Part shown: positions 57,548 through 64,000 of the stretch, piece after piece | Layout of the letters: each line of letters starts with the position of its first letter | How positions within the stretch are numbered: position 1 is the first letter of the stretch | Assembly (NCBI RefSeq): GCF_012952295.1 | Contig: NZ_JABBCH010000010.1 | Location: 1 to 64,000, forward strand | DNA length: 64,000 bases | DNA from: Crystallibacter degradans | Lineage (GTDB): Bacteria; Actinomycetota; Actinomycetes; Actinomycetales; Micrococcaceae | Reading direction: 5' to 3' | Program-made: the position numbers and the translations under genes | The notes under the pieces: generated by a model | Database searches by the model: none | Seen by the model: the letters and a program-made list of their open reading frames with translations, nothing else | What the model was told of the DNA's origin: nothing

Positions 57548-58020
57548 AGCGTCCAGTCCCCGCTCTTGCCGCCGGACTTGGCCAGCACCTTGATGCCGCC
57601 GATGACGGCGTGCTTGTCCACGGCCTTGATCATGTCGTACAGGCTCAGCGCCGCCACCGAGGCCGCAGTGAGTGCTTCCATTTCGACGCCGGTAACTCCG
57701 CGTGTGCGCACGGTCGCCTCGATCCGCACCTCGCTGGTGCCCGGGAAGAAGTCCACGGTGACCTTGCTGATGGGCAGCGGGTGGCACAGCGGAATCAGCG
57801 ACGGCGTCTGCTTAGCGGCCATGATGCCGGCCACGCGGCTGACCGCCAGGGCGTCGCCTTTGGGCAGGCCGCCGGCGGTCAGCAGGGAGACTACGTCCGC
57901 CCGCGTAGTCAGCACTGCCTGCGCGGTGGCTTCACGGGTCGTTTCGGCCTTGGCACTGACGTCCACCATGTGCGCCGTACCGTCCTCGCGGACATGGGTC
58001 AACCGGTCCTGCTCGCTCAT
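57544..58020 (-). CDS. moaC: Cyclic pyranopterin monophosphate synthase MoaC
   Basis: A 158-residue MoaC, the second enzyme in precursor Z formation. [15 protein letters not shown] and [23 protein letters not shown] are family signatures. ATG 58020 overlaps the moeA stop (ATGA); an ATG 9 bases upstream is possible. moaA is not in the window. Confidence 0.95.
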   Translation of the reverse strand: MSEQDRLTHVREDGTAHMVDVSAKAETTREATAQAVLTTRADVVSLLTAGGLPKGDALAVSRVAGIMAAKQTPSLIPLCHPLPISKVTVDFFPGTSEVRIEATVRTRGVTGVEMEALTAASVAALSLYDMIKAVDKHAVIGGIKVLAKSGGKSGDWTL

Positions 58021-59231
58021 AACAGCCATACTTCCACGTTCCACCCGGCCGGGACCTCCGTTACGCCGACGGGAAAATGCACCAGCGCGTTGGACGCTGC
58101 CAGGGCGTAGAGCAGGTGCGAGCCGGGACCGCCGATCAAGGTGACGGAGCCGCCGTCGTAATGGCCGCGCCGGATCTGGTGCTTGGCCGCCGGAGACAGG
58201 ACAGCCTCGGCCAGCGGCACCTGCAGGACGGTGCGCGGCTCCGGGTCGCCCAGCACCTCGCTGAGCGCCGGACGGAGGAAAGTCTCGAAGGACACCAGCG
58301 AACTGACCGGGTTGCCCGGAAAACCCAGGTAAGCCACGCCGCCCACCGTACCGATGGCCTGGGGTCCGCCGGGCTGCATCGCCACCGGGCCGAACTCCAC
58401 CTGGTCCTGGGCCAGGGCCTGCTTAACCACCTCAAAGGCGCCCTTGCTGATGCCGCCGGAGGTCAGCAGCAAATCCGGCTGGTGCCGTTCCAGGTCCTCG
58501 TGCAGCCGGGCCAGGAAGTCCTCCGGGGAATCGGCCAGGATCCGGCTGCCGGCCACGTCCGCGCCGGCCTCGGCGAGCCCGGCCGCCAGCAAGGTGGTGT
58601 TGGCATCGAAAATCTGCCCGGGACCCAGTGTGCCGCCGGGTGCGATGACTTCGTCGCCGGTGCTCAGCAGCAGCACGCGCAGCCGCGGCCGCACCGCAAC
58701 CTCCGCGACGCCGAGCGCCGCCAGCAGTCCCAGCTGGGCCGGCTTGAGCCGCGTGCCGGCGGCGAGGGCAAGGGTGCCGGCGGCAATGTCGCTGCCCTCG
58801 GAGCGGACGAACTGGCCGGCCGGAACGTTGGCCGGCAGCCTCACCGTCAACCCCGGGGCGGGCGTGCGGAAACCGTCCGGATCTGCCTGTTCAATGGGGA
58901 CGACGGCGTCCGCTCCGGCCGGCAGCATGGCTCCGGTCATGATCGGGGCCGCGAAGCCCGCGGCCAGCGGCGGAGCGGGGTAACCCGCGGCAATGGTTTC
59001 GGCCACCGCAAACTCCGGCCGGCCGGCGGCTGCCGCGCTGTCCACGGCGTAGCCGTCCATCTGCGAGTTGGCGAAGGGCGGCAGACTGACCGGGGCGGTG
59101 ATGTCCCGGGCCAGGATCCGGTTGCGCGCCTCAAGCAGCCCGACCGTAGCTGCAGCCCGGGCGTTGCGTTGCACGGCGGCGCGGACCAGCTCGGTGACCG
59201 CCTTGCGGTGCTCGGCTACTGTAGCGGCCAC
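58017..59231 (-). CDS. moeA: Molybdopterin molybdotransferase MoeA
   Basis: A 404-residue enzyme inserting molybdate into adenylated molybdopterin. [10 protein letters not shown], the GDE-type [11 protein letters not shown] and [12 protein letters not shown] motifs mark domains II and III, and GFPGNPVSS is conserved. GTG 59231 has AAGGGAG 6 bases upstream; the open frame upstream runs into the oxidoreductase gene and is not coding. Confidence 0.95.
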   Translation of the reverse strand: MAATVAEHRKAVTELVRAAVQRNARAAATVGLLEARNRILARDITAPVSLPPFANSQMDGYAVDSAAAAGRPEFAVAETIAAGYPAPPLAAGFAAPIMTGAMLPAGADAVVPIEQADPDGFRTPAPGLTVRLPANVPAGQFVRSEGSDIAAGTLALAAGTRLKPAQLGLLAALGVAEVAVRPRLRVLLLSTGDEVIAPGGTLGPGQIFDANTTLLAAGLAEAGADVAGSRILADSPEDFLARLHEDLERHQPDLLLTSGGISKGAFEVVKQALAQDQVEFGPVAMQPGGPQAIGTVGGVAYLGFPGNPVSSLVSFETFLRPALSEVLGDPEPRTVLQVPLAEAVLSPAAKHQIRRGHYDGGSVTLIGGPGSHLLYALAASNALVHFPVGVTEVPAGWNVEVWLL

Positions 59232-59260
59232 GCGCAACTCCCTTCTCTTCAGGAGCCATC

Positions 59261-60901
59261 CTAAGCGACGGTCACGCTCACGGTATGCCAGCCGGTGGCT
59301 CCATCCGGCACCACCGGGGCGCTCTCGCCGGTCTGCACCATGCCCGCCGCGTCGATGGCGCGGACCTGGAGACGGTGGCGGCCTGCCGAGGCGTTCCACC
59401 GGTACCGGTACTGCCGCCAGGTATCGGCGGAAATGGGCGCGCCCAGTTCGGCGTCCTGCCACGGGCCGTCGTCGACCCGCAGCTGCACAGCGCTGATGCC
59501 GGTGTGCTGGGACCAGGCCACGCCGCCGATGTCCACCTCCCCGGGCTCGAGCCGTGCGCCGTTGCGCGGCGTGTCGATCCGAGAGCTCATTTTCACCGGT
59601 CCCCGGGCGCTCCAGCCCCGGGTGGTCCAGTAGGCGGTCTCGTCCTCGAAGCGGGTCAGTTTCAGTTCGGTGACCCATTTGGTGGCGGAGACGTAGCCGA
59701 AGAGCCCCGGCACCACCAGCCGCACCGGGAAACCGTGTTCAAGCGGCAGCGGTTCCCCGTTCATGCCGATGGCCAGCAGCGCATCCCTCTCGTCGGTCAG
59801 CACCTCCAGCGGCGTCGAAGCCGTCCAGCCGTCCACGCTGCGCGAGAGCACCATGTCCGCCCCGGCCTGCGGGCGGGCCCGCGCCAGCAGCTTCCGGACC
59901 GGCCAGCCCAGCCACTTCGCATTGCCGATCAGGTCCCCGCCCACCGGGTTGGAGACGCAGCACAACGTGATGTACCGCTCCGCCAGTTCCTGGCTGGCCA
60001 GCTCATCAAAGTCCAGCTCCACTTCCTGCTCCACCATGCCGGTCACCTTCAGCCGCCACTGGTCCACATTGACCACGGGCACCGCGAGTGCGGTGTCGAT
60101 CCGGTAGAAATCCGGATTTGGCGTCACGAGCGGCGTGATGCCCGCTACCGGCAGCGTCGCGGCTGCCGGAATCGGTTCCGCCGGATCGGCCGGGGCGGGA
60201 AGTTGGAAGGCCTGGCGGAGGCGGGCTGCGCCCTGCTGGGCGCTGCGGATGCTCGTAGCGACGACGGCGGTCAGCGCCGCCGCGGCCGCGGTACCTCCCA
60301 GCCACAACAGGAAGGTCCGGCGGGCCGGGTCTTGCCCCGGACCGTCCCGCTGTGTATGAGCGGCGGCGGCTTGGACGCAGCGCCGGACCAGGACCCGCAG
60401 CGCCACCAGCGCCACCACCCCGGCAACCACCGGGGCGGCCAGTGCCAACTGTTCGGCCTGCGGGGCGGCCAGCACAGCGACCGCGCCGGTGGCCGCAAAG
60501 GCGAGGATGACGGCACCGCCAGCGTACCGCCGTCGTACTTCGAGCACTCCGGCGAGGCCGCCGAGGGCCGCGATGACCAATGCCATGGCAACGAAGAACG
60601 CGGCCTTGTCCGCCGTCCCGAAGACCGCAATCGCCGCGTCCTTCACGACCGGCGGCAACACGTCGATGACGGCGGATCCAACCGCGGTCAGCGGCGAGAC
60701 GGAGGGGCTCAGGAACGCCGCGGCCAGCTCACCGGCGGCCGTTCCCAGCAGCGCAGCAGCGGCCCCGGCGGCTGCCGCCCATCCGTTCGGCGCAGTGCTG
60801 TTCGGCATCGTGCTGTTCGGCGGAGATTCGCCCGGTGCCCCGTTGTTGACCGCCGGACGGTTGGGTGCCCATCGGTTCGGTGCCCCTGGGTTCGGTGCCA
60901 T
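59261..60901 (-). CDS. Membrane-anchored sulfite-oxidase-family molybdopterin oxidoreductase
   Basis: A 546-residue protein. Residues 2-41 are eight x-P-N-x-x pentapeptides. Four or five membrane helices follow, the last (196-216) preceded by a twin-arginine (ARRTFLLW, Arg194-195). The Moco domain (about 245-430) has ITLCCVSNPVGG, holding the Mo-ligating Cys near 314, and the C-terminal part is the Ig-like dimerisation domain (RIDTPRNGARL...WSQHTGISAVQLRVDDGPW). It is expected outside the membrane; substrate unknown. ATG 60901 has GGAGG 4 bases upstream. Flanked by mod and moe/moa genes. Confidence 0.9.
   Translation of the reverse strand: MAPNPGAPNRWAPNRPAVNNGAPGESPPNSTMPNSTAPNGWAAAAGAAAALLGTAAGELAAAFLSPSVSPLTAVGSAVIDVLPPVVKDAAIAVFGTADKAAFFVAMALVIAALGGLAGVLEVRRRYAGGAVILAFAATGAVAVLAAPQAEQLALAAPVVAGVVALVALRVLVRRCVQAAAAHTQRDGPGQDPARRTFLLWLGGTAAAAALTAVVATSIRSAQQGAARLRQAFQLPAPADPAEPIPAAATLPVAGITPLVTPNPDFYRIDTALAVPVVNVDQWRLKVTGMVEQEVELDFDELASQELAERYITLCCVSNPVGGDLIGNAKWLGWPVRKLLARARPQAGADMVLSRSVDGWTASTPLEVLTDERDALLAIGMNGEPLPLEHGFPVRLVVPGLFGYVSATKWVTELKLTRFEDETAYWTTRGWSARGPVKMSSRIDTPRNGARLEPGEVDIGGVAWSQHTGISAVQLRVDDGPWQDAELGAPISADTWRQYRYRWNASAGRHRLQVRAIDAAGMVQTGESAPVVPDGATGWHTVSVTVA
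60779..60898 (-). repeat. Degenerate 15-bp repeats encoding eight x-P-N-x-x pentapeptides
   Basis: Eight in-register 15-base units at the 5' end of the oxidoreductase gene give APNPG, APNRW, APNRP and so on to APNGW. Seven of the eight are x-P-N or x-V-N; one is x-P-G. GTTCGGTGC-like words recur on the plus strand. Confidence 0.8.
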
Positions 60902-60958
60902 CGGGCCTCCAGCCTCGCGGTTTTCCGGCGGCTGCGGCAGTTGCAGCGGCCGGACGGG

Positions 60959-62026
60959 TCAGGCGCTCTTGGCCGGATAGATGCTGACCTCCGCCGCCTT
61001 GACGGCGAAATACATGCTGCGCCCCGGGTAGATATCCAATTCCGCCGCCGCAGCAGCCGTGACCTCCGCAGCGAGCTGACCGGCCCGTACCTTTAAGTGT
61101 CCGGCGGCTGGCTCCAGATCGTCAACGGTCACCGCCAGGACGTTGCGCGGGCTGCCGTGCGGCCGCTCGGCAAAGACGGACACGGCAGCGGGACGGAAGG
61201 CGGCGACCGCAGACTCCCCCGGTTCCAGCGGCTGGACTGCCGTCCCCGCCACCGGCGATCCTGCCGGAATACCGGGCTGGCCCCCGCCCGCGAGCAGACC
61301 CTCCGCAGCCGCGGTGCCCCCGATGACGTTCAGGCCGGCCAGTTCCGCCGTGAAGGCGCTGCGAGGATGCGCGATGAGCTGCTTCGGCGTGCCCTGCTCC
61401 ACCACGCGGCCGTGTTCCAGGACCAGGACACGGTCCGCCAGCAGGAGGGCATCGAGAATGTCGTGGGTGACGATGATGGCGCGGCGGCCGGCAAGCACCC
61501 GCCGGAGCATGCGGCGGATTACCGGGGCCACCGTTGCATCCAGCGCTGCGAGCGGTTCGTCCAGCAGCAGCAGGTCCGGTTCCGCCGCTAAGGCCCGGGC
61601 GATCGCGACCCGCTGGGCCTGCCCGCCGGACAGCTCGGCCGGGCGGCGCGCGCCCAGGTGGGTGGCCTCGGCCTCTGCCAGCCAGTCCAGTGCACGTTTC
61701 CGTGCGGCGCGCTTCGGGATTCCCTGGCTGCGCGGGCCGAAGGCGACGTTCTCAAGCGCGCTCAGCCGGGGGAACAGCAGCGCATCCTGGGACAGCAACG
61801 CCACGGACCGCCGGTGCGGCGGCAGCACGGTGCCCGTTCCGAACAAGACGCGCCCGTCCAGCACCGCTTCGCCGTGATCGGGCCGGACCAGCCCCGCGAT
61901 GATGGCCAGCACGCTGGACTTCCCGGCCCCGTTCGCCCCCATCAGGGCGACGGTCTCGCCGTCGTTAACCTTGAACCTGACGTCCAACTGCCGCTCAGCC
62001 AAGGCGGCCCGCACGGTAAAACTCAC
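60959..62026 (-). CDS. modC: Molybdate ABC transporter ATP-binding protein
   Basis: A 355-residue ABC ATPase. Walker A is GANGAGKSS (about 30-38), signature LSGGQAQR, Walker B DLLLLDEP, switch His in VTHD. The C-terminal TOBE domain (about 285-350) probably senses molybdate. It powers ModB. Overlaps modB by 4 bases. Confidence 0.94.
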   Translation of the reverse strand: MSFTVRAALAERQLDVRFKVNDGETVALMGANGAGKSSVLAIIAGLVRPDHGEAVLDGRVLFGTGTVLPPHRRSVALLSQDALLFPRLSALENVAFGPRSQGIPKRAARKRALDWLAEAEATHLGARRPAELSGGQAQRVAIARALAAEPDLLLLDEPLAALDATVAPVIRRMLRRVLAGRRAIIVTHDILDALLLADRVLVLEHGRVVEQGTPKQLIAHPRSAFTAELAGLNVIGGTAAAEGLLAGGGQPGIPAGSPVAGTAVQPLEPGESAVAAFRPAAVSVFAERPHGSPRNVLAVTVDDLEPAAGHLKVRAGQLAAEVTAAAAAELDIYPGRSMYFAVKAAEVSIYPAKSA

Positions 62027-62910
62027 CGCCTGGCCCCATTCCCGAGGCCGGTGCGCCCATACGTCAACGCCACAATCACGACGGCGGCAGCGACCAGCAA
62101 CATCGAAAGGGCCACGGCGGCGTCCGGATCAGTCTCGCGCTGGAGGTAGATTTCCAGCGGCAGCGTCCGGGTCACGCCGGTCAGACTGCCGGCAAAGGTC
62201 AAAGTGGCACCGAATTCGCCCAGTGCCCGGGCGAAGCACAGCACGGTGCCCGACGCCAGCGCGGGCAGCAGCAGCGGTAGCGTCACCCGGCGCAGCACTG
62301 TTGCAGGACGGGCGCCCAGGGTGGCGGCGGCCTGCTCGTAGCGGCTGCCCGAGCTCCGCAGCGACGCTTCCACGCTAAGTACCAGGAACGGCAGCGCTAC
62401 GAAGCTCTGCGCGAGCACGACAGCCGTGGTGGAGAAGGCGATCTGGATCCCCCAAAGCTCCAAGGTGCTGCCCAGCAGGCCCTGGCGGCCGAAGGTATAG
62501 AGCAGGGCCATACCCCCGACGACGGGCGGCAGTACCAGCGGCAGCAGCACCAGCGCCCGGAGCAGCTTGCGGCCCGGGAAGCTCGAGCGGGCCAGCACCA
62601 GCGCCAGCGGCGTGCCCAGCAGCAGGCACACCAGGGTGCTGGCGGTGGCGGTTCGCAGGCTCAGGCCCAGGGCGGCCAGCGCGCCGTCGCTCGTAACCAG
62701 CGGCCAGAAACCGGCCCAGTCCACCCGCAGCGCCATGGCAAGCAGCGGCAGCAGCACCAGCACGGTTCCGGCCGCGGCGAAGATGAAGACCGCGGCGGGC
62801 AGCCCCGTAGTCCCCTGCCGGACAGGCTGCCGCCCCGCCGGGGGCAGTGGCGCGCCGAGGCCGGCTGTTCCGTCCTGCGCGGGGCGTGTGCTGGCTGGGC
62901 CCGTGGTCAT
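62023..62910 (-). CDS. modB: Molybdate ABC transporter permease
   Basis: A 295-residue permease with about six helices. The EAA loop that contacts ModC reads [20 protein letters not shown], followed by LPLLLPAL. About 30 Pro/Gly-rich residues precede the first helix. Overlaps modA and modC by 4 bases each. Confidence 0.93.
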   Translation of the reverse strand: MTTGPASTRPAQDGTAGLGAPLPPAGRQPVRQGTTGLPAAVFIFAAAGTVLVLLPLLAMALRVDWAGFWPLVTSDGALAALGLSLRTATASTLVCLLLGTPLALVLARSSFPGRKLLRALVLLPLVLPPVVGGMALLYTFGRQGLLGSTLELWGIQIAFSTTAVVLAQSFVALPFLVLSVEASLRSSGSRYEQAAATLGARPATVLRRVTLPLLLPALASGTVLCFARALGEFGATLTFAGSLTGVTRTLPLEIYLQRETDPDAAVALSMLLVAAAVVIVALTYGRTGLGNGARR

Positions 62911-63710
62911 GGCATGCCGAACCCGGCGTCAGTGAGCACACGCTGCCCTTGCTCACCGGTCACATACTCCACGAACTCCCGGGCGAGCTCCTCCCGGCCG
63001 GTTCCGGCGGCGCCGACGGTGACCGCGATCGGGTAGGTCACCGCGGCGTCCCCGGCATGGGGCACGGGGATGGTCCGGACTTCGTCCCCGGCGCGCACGG
63101 CGTCGGTCCGGTACACAAAGCCTGCATCCGCCTCGCCCGCGGTCACTTTTCCGAGGACCGCCGTCACCGAATTTTCCTCGCTGACCGGGGCAAGTCTCAC
63201 GCCGCCCGCCTCGGCCAGTTTCCGGGCGGCGGCACCACATGGCACCTGCGGGGCGCACAGCACGAGCTTCACGTCCGGCCGTTCCAGGTCTGCCAAGGTT
63301 TCGATGCCCGCGGGGTTGGCGGCCGGCACCACCAGGGCCGGTATGTTGGTGGCCAGCTTCTGCACACTGCCGGCCACTCCCCCGGCCTCCTCCACGCGCG
63401 CCAGGGTGGCGGCATCCGCCGACGCGAAGATATCGGCAGGGGCGCCCTCGATGATCTGGGTGGCCAGGTCGGCCGACCCGGCGAAGCTCAATCGGACTGT
63501 ACTGCCCGGCGCCTGGGCCTCGAAGGACTCCGCCAGCGCAGTGAACGGTGCCGCCAGCGACGCAGCCGCATACACCGTGATGGTGCCTTCCGCCGCGCCC
63601 CCGGAGCCGCAGGCAGCCAGCCCCATGGTTCCCGCCAGCGCCAGTAGTGCTGCGGCAAGCCGTCCGGGCCCTGCAGTCGTCTTGCTGGACCGCTGTACCG
63701 CCCGCCTCAC
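62907..63710 (-). CDS. modA: Molybdate ABC transporter substrate-binding lipoprotein
   Basis: A 267-residue binding protein. The signal peptide ends in the lipobox GLAAC (Cys near 34). The mature domain has [28 protein letters not shown] and PADIFASAD, all typical of ModA oxyanion binding. GTG 63710 overlaps the upstream stop (GTGA). Confidence 0.94.
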   Translation of the reverse strand: MRRAVQRSSKTTAGPGRLAAALLALAGTMGLAACGSGGAAEGTITVYAAASLAAPFTALAESFEAQAPGSTVRLSFAGSADLATQIIEGAPADIFASADAATLARVEEAGGVAGSVQKLATNIPALVVPAANPAGIETLADLERPDVKLVLCAPQVPCGAAARKLAEAGGVRLAPVSEENSVTAVLGKVTAGEADAGFVYRTDAVRAGDEVRTIPVPHAGDAAVTYPIAVTVGAAGTGREELAREFVEYVTGEQGQRVLTDAGFGMP

Positions 63711-64000
63711 GGCCGGCCCTTCGCAGGCTGGGCGGCCGGCGTCTGTACGATCACGTTGGTTGCCTTCACCACGGCGGTGGCCACCGAACCTGGTTCCAGC
63801 CCCAGCTCGCGGACGGCCTCGGCACTCATCAGCGATACCACCCGGTGCGGGCCGCACTGCAGCTCCACCTGCGCCATCACCTTGTCCATCACCACGGAGG
63901 TCACCAGCCCCACAAAGCGGTTCCGGGCCGAACTGCCCGCCGCGGCCTGGTCCGGCGGCAGGGCGGCCTGTTCTTTGGCCAGGGCTGCCAGCTCTGTCCC
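63707..64000 (-). CDS. TOBE (Mop) domain protein, 5' end outside window
   Basis: The visible 97 residues are the C-terminal part of a longer frame that is open to the window edge. The last 65 form one Mop/TOBE domain (RFVGLVTSVVMDKVMAQVEL, then SAEAVRELGLEPGSVATAVVKATNVIV), which binds molybdate. In actinobacteria such a domain often follows a small helix-turn-helix, making a ModE-like regulator; that half is not visible here. Confidence 0.82.
   Translation of the reverse strand, partial: GTELAALAKEQAALPPDQAAAGSSARNRFVGLVTSVVMDKVMAQVELQCGPHRVVSLMSAEAVRELGLEPGSVATAVVKATNVIVQTPAAQPAKGRP

Overview
The window is a high-GC actinobacterial chromosome segment, most likely from Arthrobacter or a close Micrococcaceae relative (order Micrococcales). 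The evidence is the gene order (argCJBDFRGH, pheST, infC-rpmI-rplT, recA-recX-miaB-miaA-dapF, pgsA-ftsK-rnj-dapA), actinobacterial markers (PriA, ClgR, DUF3046, HelD, an Rv2578c-type radical SAM protein), perfect TCGAAC-N4-GTTCGA SOS boxes and a mycobacterial-type rRNA leader. There is no prophage, insertion sequence, CRISPR array or tRNA; this is almost entirely housekeeping core genome, and most genes are on the minus strand.

Layout, left to right. 1-613: promoter and leader of an rRNA operon running off the left edge, then the tyrS terminator. 614-6640: tyrS, helD, apt, a methyladenine glycosylase overlapping a two-domain SRPBCC protein. 6844-15452: a complete arginine operon, argC-J-B-D-F-R-G-H, with ArgR-box-like sites and an apparently leaderless argC start. 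15609-21038: quinone oxidoreductase, Sfp-type PPTase, pheT, pheS. 21271-26803: a small HExxH protein, an SOS-box-controlled radical SAM protein, a frameshifted small membrane gene, MutT, an MFS exporter, a CDF metal transporter and a TrmH-type methyltransferase. 26849-29153: infC-rpmI-rplT, with an ATT start codon on infC, an attenuator-like hairpin, a repeat-rich IF3 tail and an extra C-terminal module on L20.

29395-34108: DUF1844, SseB-like protein, priA/hisA, a 53-residue membrane protein, hisH, hisB, hisC. 34170-39318: LysM protein and lexA, divergent across SOS boxes, then dinG and hflX. 39736-45863: an RsmC-like methyltransferase, dapF, miaA, miaB, recX, recA, DUF3046. 45926-53808: marR, clgR, pncC/cinA, pgsA, ftsK, rnj, dapA. 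53947-55149: an integral membrane acyltransferase-like protein. 55220-64000: a molybdenum block transcribed leftward: a TOBE protein (cut by the window edge), modA-B-C, a membrane-anchored molybdopterin oxidoreductase, moeA, moaC, mog, moaE, followed by dapB and a TPR membrane protein.

The genes serve amino-acid synthesis (Arg, His, Lys/DAP), translation (TyrRS, PheRS, IF3, L20, L35, RNA modification), DNA repair and the SOS response, envelope and division functions, and molybdenum uptake, cofactor synthesis and use. Two regulatory patterns recur. Several monocistronic or first-in-operon genes have a -10 hexamer exactly 6 or 7 bases before the start codon and no ribosome binding site, predicting leaderless mRNAs. 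Within operons, ATGA/GTGA stop-start overlaps are common. No clearly novel multi-gene system was found; the most unusual parts are the infC-rpmI-rplT operon and the membrane molybdoenzyme.
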